IMG/VR virus record: IMGVR_UViG_3300047560_002121
Location: 1-39,779 of that record
Length of the DNA stretch: 39,779 nucleotides
Direction: 5' to 3' (one strand)
From: a virus
Every line of letters begins with the position of its first letter. Position 1 is the first letter of the stretch. The translations under genes were made by a program, and so were the position numbers. Shown here piece after piece: positions 26,296 through 35,700 of the stretch. The notes under the pieces were generated by a model. That model made no database searches, was not told the origin of the DNA, and was given only the letters and a program-made list of their open reading frames with translations.

Positions 26296-26891
26296 AACTC
26301 GTAGCCGTAGCCAGCGATATCTTCTGCAAAAATAGTAGCAATCAATTGCTTTGTTTCGTCAGTGTAGTAGCTACGATAGTCACCAACATCTTGCCATGCT
26401 TTAAGCATATAGTTAGTTGATTCATTTGCGAATTCAGGAATCTGTTTCAAGTCAGACAAGAATGAATCGAACTCAATTAAGTAATCAACTCTAACAGAAC
26501 CATTCTCATACAAACCATAAGAATTTTTACGATTCAATTCAGGCTTCGCCGCTGCATCAGAGAAGAAGAAAGCCAAGAATGAATCGAAGTCACCCTTATA
26601 AGGAGTGTAGTCAATGTTGTCCAATGGGTGAACTGAATCGTATGCAGATACTTTGTCCAAGTAGAATAGAACCATTCTCTTGTATGGGTTAATCTTGATT
26701 GCGAATGTTTTGAATTCTTCACTATTGTTCAAATCGAACACTGCGTCAATGTCGCCGATGTTGTGTACTTTACCTTCGCCCAACAATGTCTCACCGTCAA
26801 TGAAATACTCTAGCTTAGAGTGACACCCTTGCATAAACTCTCTCAAATAACTGTTAGGTATTGCTGATTGCAACATTGTGTAATGATTCAT
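26292..26891 (-). CDS. Degenerate sulfotransferase-family protein, 199 aa
   Basis: The second half fits sulfotransferase family 2: VRVDYLIEFDSFLSDLKQIP near residues 133-152 and the typical end ETKQLIATIFAEDIAGYGYEF. The N-terminal phosphosulfate loop expected in active enzymes is not visible. It may be non-catalytic or bind another donor. Coupled to the upstream gene by ATGA. Confidence 0.6.
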   Translation of the reverse strand: MNHYTMLQSAIPNSYLREFMQGCHSKLEYFIDGETLLGEGKVHNIGDIDAVFDLNNSEEFKTFAIKINPYKRMVLFYLDKVSAYDSVHPLDNIDYTPYKGDFDSFLAFFFSDAAAKPELNRKNSYGLYENGSVRVDYLIEFDSFLSDLKQIPEFANESTNYMLKAWQDVGDYRSYYTDETKQLIATIFAEDIAGYGYEF

Positions 26892-28291
26892 AATGATAGT
26901 CCTTTAATCTGTTCCCAAAATCGATTTTGATAGAACTCAGCTAATTTGGTCTTTGCAAAGCTGAGATTCTGCTCCATTCTATATTTATCTGATTCCCAAC
27001 GTTTATGTAGCGCATCTTTATCCATAGTCAATACACCGATGTTCCTGTCTATTGCCTCATTGATTCTATCCGCAGGATCTATGATATCGTCATACGAATG
27101 GTCTATGATATCGTCAAACATGTCCAATCCCATATCCCGTAGAAACTTCACAGTTCCGGGACTTGATATCATAATCGGATAGTTCATCCCATAGATAAAG
27201 TGTAGAGTTTTCTCTGTAATGTTGAAACTTAGTTCATTGTAACTAGTCTCTGATACAAACTCAATGTAGCTGTTCCTGTACTTGTGTTGTAGAGAACTCT
27301 TGAAGTTAAATAGGTTATCGTTGGGCTTGTTGTTATAGATATCATACAAGTCCTCGTTAATCACATGACTGACTGAATGATAACGTTCGATACCCGACTG
27401 TGCCTTCTGATAGTTAGCATCCTTCTCGTAGTCATAGATGATTATGTCTTTAAGCGGTTCATTGTCTGGGATGCTCAGAAAGCTAATCTGTCCCAAGTTA
27501 TCTAAGTTTCTAGCATACAGACTGGCAACTAGATAAGTTCTATGATAGCGAGGACCTCTGTTCAATGAGATAAAGTTTTTACTAGTGTCTGGGTTCTTAT
27601 ACAAGTCCGGTGTGAAGTCTTGATACAAACTAAGTTGATTCGTAACATCTCCACCCATGTTCACGATTGTGCAGTTAGGACGTTGTATCTCTTTGTCTAG
27701 GTTCTCTAAGCTAGTAACTAGAATGAACTTCTTATCAGGATAGAAGTCGCACATGTCACTGAAGTATGTACTAAACTCTGGCATAGGATCTGTCCATGAC
27801 CGTTTCATGTTCATTCTAAAATGATCCTTGATGAACAACACAACTGTATCTAAGTTAGAGTTAGCAATTGTCTCATCAATCGTCTTTTCCATCTCCATAC
27901 GATTCAATGTACTTTCAGAGAACATCGTCAATTGTTTATAGAACTCCTCACGTAGTTCTTCCATTTCTTCAGTGTTGCTAATAAGTTCTGCTTTACCACT
28001 CGCAGTGAGATATTCAAAGAATAGTTCTTCCCTATCGTTGAAGAATTGTTTGTCGCCGGCTACTCTCAGTGCGTTAGAAGATTGGACAAAGAACACATCT
28101 ATGTCTCTGACCTTAGAGTTAAACAACTTACTGCGATTGATATAGAACCCAGTATCTAGACTTAACGGACTTGTCCACATATACATAAACAATGCATCGT
28201 TCAACCCAAACATCTTCTTCCTAGAGTATAGGGAAAAGAACAACTTCATCGAGAAGTCGTCAAAGGGAGGTCGAGATATAATCTTTAGCAT
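26888..28291 (-). CDS. Putative glycosyltransferase (exostosin/fucosyltransferase-like C-domain), 467 aa
   Basis: C-terminal 200 residues have FISLNRGPRYHRTYLVASLY, then FNITEKTLHFIYGMNYPIMI followed by a GTVKFLRDMGLDMFDDIIDHS segment. This arrangement is typical of GT-B donor domains of exostosin or GT10-like phage proteins. N-terminal half is not recognised. Donor and acceptor unknown. TATAAATA sits 5 nt before its ATG. Confidence 0.68.
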   Translation of the reverse strand: MLKIISRPPFDDFSMKLFFSLYSRKKMFGLNDALFMYMWTSPLSLDTGFYINRSKLFNSKVRDIDVFFVQSSNALRVAGDKQFFNDREELFFEYLTASGKAELISNTEEMEELREEFYKQLTMFSESTLNRMEMEKTIDETIANSNLDTVVLFIKDHFRMNMKRSWTDPMPEFSTYFSDMCDFYPDKKFILVTSLENLDKEIQRPNCTIVNMGGDVTNQLSLYQDFTPDLYKNPDTSKNFISLNRGPRYHRTYLVASLYARNLDNLGQISFLSIPDNEPLKDIIIYDYEKDANYQKAQSGIERYHSVSHVINEDLYDIYNNKPNDNLFNFKSSLQHKYRNSYIEFVSETSYNELSFNITEKTLHFIYGMNYPIMISSPGTVKFLRDMGLDMFDDIIDHSYDDIIDPADRINEAIDRNIGVLTMDKDALHKRWESDKYRMEQNLSFAKTKLAEFYQNRFWEQIKGLSL

Positions 28292-28296
28292 AGCGA

Positions 28297-28313
28297 TATT
28301 TATAAACTAAATA
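28297..28313. promoter_or_regulatory. Divergent pair of late promoter boxes, both leaderless
   Basis: Minus strand TATAAATA (28297-28304), 5 nt before the 28291 start; plus strand TAAATA (28308-28313), 4 nt before the 28318 start. Confidence 0.65.
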
Positions 28314-28317
28314 CCTC

Positions 28318-29838
28318 ATGCTTTTTAAACCCAGTGACTATTCAGTAGTCTTTCTAAGTTATGACGAACCAAACTGTGAGGAGAACTATCAACATCTACT
28401 ATCTCTATGCCCAAATGCACTGAGAGTACACGGAGTCAAGGGGTCAGATACAGCACACAAAGCCTGCGCTGACATAGCAACAACAGATAGATTCATCATC
28501 ATAGACGGTGACAATTGGGTAAGGGATAACTTCTTTGAGTTAGTCATTGAGCTAGAATTCAATGACCAAAACGTTATCAGTTTCTGTGGCTACAACACAG
28601 TAAATGGAACACAGTATGGTAACGGTGGCATTAAGTCATGGCATAAAGATACTATACGCAACATGCGTACACATGAGAACTCTATTGACGATAAGTTCAC
28701 TATTGACTTTGATTACAAGAACTACATAGAATTGAATGATATCGGATCAGACTTACACATTACATCTAGCCCACTACAAGCATGGCGTGCTGGGTTCAGA
28801 GAGACATTTAAATTAAGCCTTGACGATACAATCGATTGGCGCAACAAAGACAGACTATACAGATGGATGCACATCGGTAGTGATGTAGAGAATGGGTTGT
28901 ATTGCATTCACGGTGCAAGACTTGCCTATTTTCTAATGAAGCATGAGAGTTGGAACAATCATTCAGGTATTAGAGACTTTGACTTTCTCAACGACATGTT
29001 CGACAAGTTAGTTGACCACGATAAGTTACTCAGTGAGTGCAACAGATTGGGTGATATCATTGGTATTGAACATGTGTTTAACGAATACAGAAGCAGTGAT
29101 TACAAACGAGATATTGCTAGTCCAGTTAGAAGCCCCGTCAATCACAACCCATTATACGACATTGTGTTCATTCACAACAACGAACCACATGCAGAAGAAA
29201 ACTACAACAGAGTTAAAGCACGATTCCCTAGAACTAAACTAGTGTCAGAGGAGAAGGGCATACATCAAGCACATCAACGTGCGGCTAAGATGTGTACAAC
29301 TGATTACTTCTGGGTAGTAGATGCAGATGCTATCATAATGGATTCGTTTGACTTCACGCACAATGATGTAGAGTTTTACGAAGAACCTACTGTCCGTGTC
29401 TATCGTGCTAGCAACTTAGTGAACGGGTTAGTGTATGGTCACGGTGGTGTTAAACTATTGCCCAGACTAGCTACATTGCGAATGGACACTTCGCCTGTCG
29501 ATATGACCACTAGTATTAGCAAACTATACAAAGCTATGCCGATCATCAGCAACTTCCATAAGTTCGATGTAGATAGCTTTAGTTCATGGCGCACAGCATT
29601 CCGAGAGTGCGTGAAATTATCTAGTCAAGTCATTGATAGGCAGAATAACAAAGAGACATTAGACAGACTATACACATGGTGTAGCATAGCAGAAAACACA
29701 GAGTTTAAGAGTGAGATTATCAAAGGCGCATTGCAGGGTAAACGCTATGGAGAGACATACAAAGACGATAAGTTGAGACTAAGACTTATCAATGACTATG
29801 AATGGTTAAGACAAGAATATGACAAACAATTTCAATGA
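28318..29838 (+). CDS. Tandem-domain GT-A glycosyltransferase-like protein, 506 aa
   Basis: Two homologous halves. Half 1: VVFLSYDEPNCEENY near 10-24 and RFIIIDGDNWV near 58-68. Half 2: IVFIHNNEPHAEENY near 282-296 and YFWVVDADAIIMD near 332-344. The DGD and DAD are the metal/nucleotide-sugar DxD motifs. SSPLQAWRAGFRE and FSSWRTAFRECVK repeat later in each half. Probably transfers two sugars or has one inactive half. Heads a run of overlapping genes. Confidence 0.8.
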   Translation: MLFKPSDYSVVFLSYDEPNCEENYQHLLSLCPNALRVHGVKGSDTAHKACADIATTDRFIIIDGDNWVRDNFFELVIELEFNDQNVISFCGYNTVNGTQYGNGGIKSWHKDTIRNMRTHENSIDDKFTIDFDYKNYIELNDIGSDLHITSSPLQAWRAGFRETFKLSLDDTIDWRNKDRLYRWMHIGSDVENGLYCIHGARLAYFLMKHESWNNHSGIRDFDFLNDMFDKLVDHDKLLSECNRLGDIIGIEHVFNEYRSSDYKRDIASPVRSPVNHNPLYDIVFIHNNEPHAEENYNRVKARFPRTKLVSEEKGIHQAHQRAAKMCTTDYFWVVDADAIIMDSFDFTHNDVEFYEEPTVRVYRASNLVNGLVYGHGGVKLLPRLATLRMDTSPVDMTTSISKLYKAMPIISNFHKFDVDSFSSWRTAFRECVKLSSQVIDRQNNKETLDRLYTWCSIAENTEFKSEIIKGALQGKRYGETYKDDKLRLRLINDYEWLRQEYDKQFQ

Positions 29839-30790
29839 CATTCCATTCGATGACATAACTAAGTTCGGGCAAGCAACAATGCTAGACGAGAACTTGTTTA
29901 GTGTCAGTTGGATACTAGGACGATTCTGTAACTATAAGTGCTCTTACTGCTGGCCTTACGCTAACTCACAGACACCCGATCATCAAGAGTTTGAAGTCTA
30001 TCGTAAAACAATGGACGAGATTAGATTTCAAGCAGGCAACAACGGGTACAATAGATTTCACTGGAGTTTCAGTGGAGGAGAACCCACTGCATATAAACAT
30101 TCAATTGAACTAATGAGTAAGGTTCACTATGATAGTATCCACATGACTACTAACTTGAGTCCGGGCATTCAGTGGTGGAACAGATGGTTAGAAGCAACTA
30201 ACTTAAGCAGACGCAGAAGTATCACTGCTAGCTTTCACCATGAGTTTGCAAACGAGTTAGAATTCGGTGACAAGATATTACACTTAATGGATAACGGTGT
30301 GCTTGTCACTGTCAATCAAGTTATGGTTCCAGAACAGTTTGAAGAACTATACAAACGCTGTGATAGATTCCATCAAAGAGGAATCAACGTGACACTGAAG
30401 CCTCAATCAAACGAACAAGCTAATAAGATAGTAGACGGTTACAATGAGAACATGATGAACGTCATGCGTACAGGATTTCCACAACAAGTCAATGAACAAG
30501 AGATGTATCAGGTTAAACTGATTGACAGTACGCAGAAAGTCTGGTGGCTAGACCAAGCAGAACGATTCAACAGTTTCGGATTCAATCAGTTCAAGGGCTG
30601 GATGTGCAACAGTGGCTATCAGGGCATTGTCATTAGAGGCAATGAAGTAAAGCGTAGTTATAGTTGCGTTGACCCTATACTCGGAACATTGACTGATGGG
30701 TTTACTATCTTTGATAAGCCCACAATATGCACAACAGACAGATGCGTATCAAGCGCAGACAGTAAGCTACCTAAGGTCAGAAATGTTTGA
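29819..30790 (+). CDS. Radical SAM protein, 323 aa
   Basis: CX3CX2C at Cys37, 41, 44 (CNYKCSYC) and FSGGEPT near 84-90; the C-terminus contains further Cys (WMCNSGYQGI, CTTDRCVSS). Starts 20 nt inside the glycosyltransferase gene, so is translationally coupled. Similar in layout to the 32402 and 36350 proteins, which share WP/PS after the cluster motif. Confidence 0.93.
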   Translation: MTNNFNDIPFDDITKFGQATMLDENLFSVSWILGRFCNYKCSYCWPYANSQTPDHQEFEVYRKTMDEIRFQAGNNGYNRFHWSFSGGEPTAYKHSIELMSKVHYDSIHMTTNLSPGIQWWNRWLEATNLSRRRSITASFHHEFANELEFGDKILHLMDNGVLVTVNQVMVPEQFEELYKRCDRFHQRGINVTLKPQSNEQANKIVDGYNENMMNVMRTGFPQQVNEQEMYQVKLIDSTQKVWWLDQAERFNSFGFNQFKGWMCNSGYQGIVIRGNEVKRSYSCVDPILGTLTDGFTIFDKPTICTTDRCVSSADSKLPKVRNV

Positions 30791-31445
30791 TATATACCAC
30801 GATTCGATTAACGGTAGAATAAAGAACGGAGAGTTCTTACACGCACCTCCTCCAGAAAAAGAATACAAGTGCAACAGTCATCACTATAGATGCCCGGAGT
30901 TCAGTACAATCGATTGGGCAAACAGTGCTGTTATCTTTGGTTGCTCTAATGTATTCGGCGTCGGGGTTAGTGAAGAAGATACCCTATCTAATCAGTTATC
31001 TAGGATGATTGATATGCCTGTCATCAATATGGGCATAGGGTCTACCTCAATGGAGTTCTCTTTCTATAATAGCATGATTCTAAACAACAGTCATCCTACT
31101 CCCAAAGCAGTTATCAATCTATGGACCGGGTCAGATAGAACAACATACTATCATACCAATATGATATATCATAAAGGGTCATGGTGTAACAGAGACCCAT
31201 ATATGGATGCATACAATGAGAACGAGAATCATTCCAGAGTACATGCGCTGTTCTTTCAAATGATTAGTAAGAATATATGGGTGCCCAAAACAAAGTACTT
31301 TGAGGCTAGTTTCTTCAATCACACAGCAAACATTCTAGGAGTACATTCGCCGTTCTGGGTAGATACGGGCTGGGACAACTTGCATCCTGGACCTAAAACG
31401 TTGTATAATCTAGCAGTGAAGATTAAGGAAGAGTTATGGACATAA
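30783..31445 (+). CDS. SGNH/GDSL-like hydrolase, 220 aa
   Basis: ATG at 30783 overlaps the upstream stop. Block I IFGCSNVFGVGVSEEDTLSN holds the putative Ser nucleophile, block II PVINMGIGSTSMEFS the oxyanion Gly, and the C-terminal DNLHPGP the Asp/His dyad. Such enzymes add or remove acetyl esters on carbohydrates. Suggests an acylated glycan product. Confidence 0.75.
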   Translation: MFDIYHDSINGRIKNGEFLHAPPPEKEYKCNSHHYRCPEFSTIDWANSAVIFGCSNVFGVGVSEEDTLSNQLSRMIDMPVINMGIGSTSMEFSFYNSMILNNSHPTPKAVINLWTGSDRTTYYHTNMIYHKGSWCNRDPYMDAYNENENHSRVHALFFQMISKNIWVPKTKYFEASFFNHTANILGVHSPFWVDTGWDNLHPGPKTLYNLAVKIKEELWT

Positions 31446-32038
31446 ACACAGAGCATTTGCATCATTGGATGAATGCTATACGTCAATCAAATAACCCCAT
31501 GCGTACACTAGACGCATTCTGGGGCGGACAGATTAAAAGCAAAGAATGGCTAATCGCTAACTTAGATGAACTAGTTCACGTGGGTAGCAATGTAGAGATT
31601 CACGGTGGCTGGGTAGGTACATTAGCAAGTATGTTGTTTCAATCTAACATCCCAGTAAAGAACATTCGCAGCGTAGACATTGACCCGCACGTTCAGCACA
31701 TTGCAGAAGAAATGAATCGCATTGAATTCAATCAAGGTCGATTCACTGCGCTAACCCAAGATATGACTAAAGTAAAAGACTATCAGGCTGAGATTGTCAT
31801 CAATACAAGCTGTGAGCATATCACACAAGAGCAATATGACGAATGGCTAGCTAATACCCCGGACGGAGCCATTCTAGTGTTACAGGGTAACAACTACGAT
31901 ATTCCTGAACACATTCGCATCAGCAAAGACATACACGAATTTGAACAACAATGCCATGTTAAACGCAAGTTCGTCGGAACATTACAACTACCGTTGTATG
32001 AGAGATATATGATTATAGGAGAGAAAATTGGAAACTAA
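31436..32038 (+). CDS. Class I SAM methyltransferase-like protein, 200 aa
   Basis: VEIHGGWVGTLASML near 54-68 occupies the SAM-binding motif I position, IRSVDIDPHVQHIAEE near 79-94 motif II with the acidic ribose ligand, and EIVINTSCEHI near 118-128 motif IV. Small, cytoplasmic. Substrate unknown. Overlaps genes on both sides. Confidence 0.75.
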   Translation: MDINTEHLHHWMNAIRQSNNPMRTLDAFWGGQIKSKEWLIANLDELVHVGSNVEIHGGWVGTLASMLFQSNIPVKNIRSVDIDPHVQHIAEEMNRIEFNQGRFTALTQDMTKVKDYQAEIVINTSCEHITQEQYDEWLANTPDGAILVLQGNNYDIPEHIRISKDIHEFEQQCHVKRKFVGTLQLPLYERYMIIGEKIGN

Positions 32039-32432
32039 ACTAAGAACATTCATTAAGACATTTACATACAGAGTATTATCTGTATTAACCGTGTTAGCAT
32101 TAAGCCTTGTACTAGACTACGGTGCAGGATTCGGACTCAAGTTTGTCATCATCACAATGACACTAGGGTTTGTAATCTTCTTTATCCATGAACGTATCTG
32201 GGCACATATTAAATGGCTTAAGGATGAATTCAGTGACACAAAGAAACGTAGTCTAATTAAGACCGTTTCATGGCGGGTTATGAGTTTTATCGTATTGTTT
32301 ATTATCGGTAAAGTTCTAGGTCTATCTAGCGAAGATGCGTTAATTTGGACTATTGCGAATAACGGTGCCTTTATTGTAGTTCACTATCTACACGAACGAC
32401 TATGGAACAAAATCACATGGGGCAGAGCATAA
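32028..32432 (+). CDS. Tandem DUF2061 membrane protein, 134 aa
   Basis: Starts with TTG at 32028 behind AGGAGAG. Two DUF2061 repeats: RTFIKTFTYRVLSVLTVLAL then FFIHERIWAHIKW, and RSLIKTVSWRVMSFIVLFII then HYLHERLWNKITWG. Four predicted transmembrane segments. In marine bacteria DUF2061 neighbours sulfate or nucleotide metabolism genes; role here unknown. Confidence 0.85.
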   Translation: METKLRTFIKTFTYRVLSVLTVLALSLVLDYGAGFGLKFVIITMTLGFVIFFIHERIWAHIKWLKDEFSDTKKRSLIKTVSWRVMSFIVLFIIGKVLGLSSEDALIWTIANNGAFIVVHYLHERLWNKITWGRA

Positions 32433-33457
32433 AGCCAATACAAATAGTTAACAGCGACTATGACGGATATCTAAGCATTCAATATGCATTCACTAACGTA
32501 TGCAACTATGAGTGTAATTACTGCTGGCCTGACAGTCATTCAGGCACTAGTCGCTGGCCTAACTTTGACATAATCTGTAAGAACTTTGACCATCTAATTA
32601 GTGTATACAAAACTAGTTTCAATAAGAAAACAGTTAGGTTTCACATATTAGGTGGCGAGCCTACCTTATGGCCCAAGCTAGGAGAGTTCGCAAAGTATAT
32701 CTACGATAAGCACGGCTGTCGTATGACTATGAGTACGAATGGGTCACGCACATTGCGCTGGTGGAATGAGTACGCAGAATACTTTGATGATATCCAAGTT
32801 AGCGTACACCATGAATTCTGTAATGTAGAACACATTAAACAAGTCATGGACACAATCTATAACAAGGGTACTGTTATGGTTGCTGCCGCTGTATTAATGG
32901 ATCCCAAAGCATGGGATAAGTGTGTAGGATTAGTAGATGAACTATGTAAGCACGAAACACCCTGGGTAGTTAAGACTAAGATGCTTGTGGAAGTAGAGGG
33001 TGATGAACGCTCTATGATTGACAAAGACTATCTGCCCGAGCACGTTGAGTATATGCGTGACAAAATGAAACGCTTTCCCCCACAAGAATACATTGACAAG
33101 ATGAAAGAGTTGGGTAACATAGAGTTGAAAAAGACTAGTGCCCAAATCATTATGAGTGACGGATCCGTTCAACCCTACAATACGTTTGACTTCTATGAGA
33201 ACAAAATCAATACGTTCTATGGGTGGGAATGTAATATCGGGGTAGATAGATTAAGTGTGCAAGCTGATGGAAGGCTTCAAGGATCGTGTGGGGAACTAAA
33301 CATATACGGAGACAATACGTTCTATATACATGACGAGGACTTTGTAGAACGATTCACCGCTGACGTTATCAAACCCGTTAAATGCAGTAGAGTATTCTGT
33401 GGGTGTTCAGCAGAGATTAGACTTCCAAAGAGAAAATTAAATGTACAACCTAAGTGA
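32402..33457 (+). CDS. Radical SAM protein, 351 aa
   Basis: CX3CX2C at Cys34, 38, 41 (CNYECNYC) followed by WP, and ILGGEPTLW. C-terminus has CSRVFCGCSAEI. The ATG at 32402 lies 31 nt inside the DUF2061 gene; the ATG at 32417 is an alternative. One of three similar CNYxCxYC paralogues in the cluster. Confidence 0.92.
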   Translation: MEQNHMGQSIKPIQIVNSDYDGYLSIQYAFTNVCNYECNYCWPDSHSGTSRWPNFDIICKNFDHLISVYKTSFNKKTVRFHILGGEPTLWPKLGEFAKYIYDKHGCRMTMSTNGSRTLRWWNEYAEYFDDIQVSVHHEFCNVEHIKQVMDTIYNKGTVMVAAAVLMDPKAWDKCVGLVDELCKHETPWVVKTKMLVEVEGDERSMIDKDYLPEHVEYMRDKMKRFPPQEYIDKMKELGNIELKKTSAQIIMSDGSVQPYNTFDFYENKINTFYGWECNIGVDRLSVQADGRLQGSCGELNIYGDNTFYIHDEDFVERFTADVIKPVKCSRVFCGCSAEIRLPKRKLNVQPK

Positions 33458-34412
33458 TATTAAATCTATCCATTTAGAGGTCACAAGCAAGTGTCAGGCG
33501 CATTGCCCTATGTGTGTTAGAAACATACAGGGCAAAGTAGAAAACCCATGGTTAGATATTAACGAGATAACATTTGACCAGTTTAAATCATGGTTCTCTA
33601 TTGATTTCGTCAAGCAACTGAATAAGCTGTATATGTGCGGGAACACGGGCGACCCGATCATGTCTAAAGACACACTAGAGATATTCAATTATCTACGTGA
33701 AAATAACAGCACAATGGAACTGAGTATGAACACGAACGGTTCCGCACGTACACGCAGATTCTGGGAACAATTAGCTGAATTAAATGTCAGAGTAATATTC
33801 GGAATTGACGGACTAGAAGACACGCACAGTCTATATAGAATAGGCACTGACTACAATAAGATACTAGAGAACGCTAGTACCTTTATTCGTCACGGTGGAC
33901 ACGCTGAATGGCATATGCTGATTTTTGAACACAATAAACATCAAGTGGGTGCTTGTCAGCACAATGCAGATATGATGGGCTTCAAACAGTTCATAGCCAA
34001 GAATACATCACGATTCAGAGACAATCAATTGAATGTGTTAGATGCGAACGGTAAGACTACGCATATATTGTATCCTAGCGACAAGAGTATCAGCATCACT
34101 AAAAAGCTAGAAGATAATAGCCCATGCACAATCAATTGCAAAGTAATTAAAGACAAGGGCTTATACATAGCAGCTAATGGATTAGTCAGTCCATGCTGTT
34201 GGTTAGACTTTAATGGGATTAATATCGCTAACCCATCAATAGTAGACTTTAAAGATAAAGGGTTGGCTCACCCTGATTTAAATATCAATACATTACAAGA
34301 GATATTTGATAGCAGTTTCTTTAATGATATAGAGAATACATGGGTTAATGATCCATTAAGACAATGCCGCAGACAGTGCGGGAAAGTAGACAAATTCAAT
34401 GAACAATTCTAA
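33441..34412 (+). CDS. Radical SAM/SPASM-like protein, 323 aa
   Basis: CX3CX2C at Cys18, 22, 25 (CQAHCPMC), close to the N-terminus. The usual GGEP is replaced by CGNTGDPI. C-terminal Cys in CTINCKVI, VSPCCWLD and CRRQCGKV suggest auxiliary clusters as in SPASM enzymes, which often act on peptides. Substrate unknown. Confidence 0.9.
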   Translation: MYNLSDIKSIHLEVTSKCQAHCPMCVRNIQGKVENPWLDINEITFDQFKSWFSIDFVKQLNKLYMCGNTGDPIMSKDTLEIFNYLRENNSTMELSMNTNGSARTRRFWEQLAELNVRVIFGIDGLEDTHSLYRIGTDYNKILENASTFIRHGGHAEWHMLIFEHNKHQVGACQHNADMMGFKQFIAKNTSRFRDNQLNVLDANGKTTHILYPSDKSISITKKLEDNSPCTINCKVIKDKGLYIAANGLVSPCCWLDFNGINIANPSIVDFKDKGLAHPDLNINTLQEIFDSSFFNDIENTWVNDPLRQCRRQCGKVDKFNEQF

Positions 34413-35700
34413 TACATGGTGCCCGTTACCCTTTATGCATATTGCTACACGCCCTAACGGTGATGTACGCTTATGCGCTACAGCTAATGCATCGGGCTCA
34501 GGGGAAGATGAGAATAAAGAAGCAGGCCTAGTTAAGCACAACGGTGTGCAATTAAATCTCCGTCATCATACAATTGAAGAAGTATGGAACTCTAGTTATA
34601 TGAAGGATGTTCGTTATAAGATGATGAATAACGAAAAGCCTGCAACGTGTATGAAGTGCTATAACGAAGAAGCACACGGTATTCCCAGCAAACGTGAGTG
34701 GGAAACAAACGAATGGGCTACAAAGATTGACTACGCTGATATGATGAGTAAAGTTAATCCAGACGGCTCTAGCCCTGTATTCTTACCCTACTTTGATTTA
34801 CGCTTAGGCAATATGTGTCAATTAAAGTGCGTCATGTGCAGTCCTCATGATAGTTCAGCATGGATTAAAGATTGGAAGATTCAATACCCTAAATACAAAG
34901 TCTTTGACTTAGTAAACGATCAGGGCTGGGATAGAACAATGGATTATACATGGTATCAAAAGGGTTCATTCTTAGAGTCCATGCGTAATCAAGCGCACAA
35001 CATCAAAGAGTTATACTTTGCAGGGGGTGAGCCTACGCTTATCCCTGAACACTATAAGATTCTAGAGTTCATGGTCGAGACGGGTAATAGTAAGAACTGT
35101 TGTCTACGATATAATAGCAATGGAGTTGATTTACCAGAGAAATTATTCGAATTATGGAATCATTTTAAAGAAGTTCGCTTTAATATCTCTATTGATGCAG
35201 TGGGTGAGAAGAACGATTACATCCGCTATCCTAGCAAGTGGAATAACATGCTAGAAACATTGCGTAGATTAGACGAGACTCCGGATAACGTCACAATTAA
35301 TATCGCTTGCGCTGTGCAGTTATTAAACATCTTATATCTCCCAGAACTAGCACGATGGAAGATAGGACAAAAGTATAAGAAGATTCACACTACTGCACAT
35401 TCGGGTGGGGTAACGGGGATGCATCTTGTATGCTATCCTAGCTATCTAAACATGAGAGTATTGCCCAAAGAGTTAAAAGACTTAGCGGTTAAGAATGCTA
35501 GAGAGTTCTTAGACAGTTATAGCAACCCGCAATTCGATAACGATATGTACGGACGCAAACGCTGGCTGGGTATGATTAACTATATTCAATCAGAAGACTG
35601 GAGCCACAAACTTCCTGCTGCTATTGAATATCTAGAGATAAATGATAGTACAAGGGGAAGTAATTTCAGAGAAACATTCCCCGATTTGAGAATACTATGA
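34399..35700 (+). CDS. Radical SAM protein with N-terminal Cys domain, 433 aa
   Basis: CX3CX2C at Cys140, 144, 147 (CQLKCVMC) and FAGGEPTLIP. The N-terminal 130 residues contain WCPLPF (7-12), LCATAN (25-30) and CMKC (84-87), an SPASM/twitch-like auxiliary-cluster domain. Resembles the 14618 protein, suggesting they act in one pathway although 19 kb apart. Confidence 0.92.
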   Translation: MNNSNTWCPLPFMHIATRPNGDVRLCATANASGSGEDENKEAGLVKHNGVQLNLRHHTIEEVWNSSYMKDVRYKMMNNEKPATCMKCYNEEAHGIPSKREWETNEWATKIDYADMMSKVNPDGSSPVFLPYFDLRLGNMCQLKCVMCSPHDSSAWIKDWKIQYPKYKVFDLVNDQGWDRTMDYTWYQKGSFLESMRNQAHNIKELYFAGGEPTLIPEHYKILEFMVETGNSKNCCLRYNSNGVDLPEKLFELWNHFKEVRFNISIDAVGEKNDYIRYPSKWNNMLETLRRLDETPDNVTINIACAVQLLNILYLPELARWKIGQKYKKIHTTAHSGGVTGMHLVCYPSYLNMRVLPKELKDLAVKNAREFLDSYSNPQFDNDMYGRKRWLGMINYIQSEDWSHKLPAAIEYLEINDSTRGSNFRETFPDLRIL

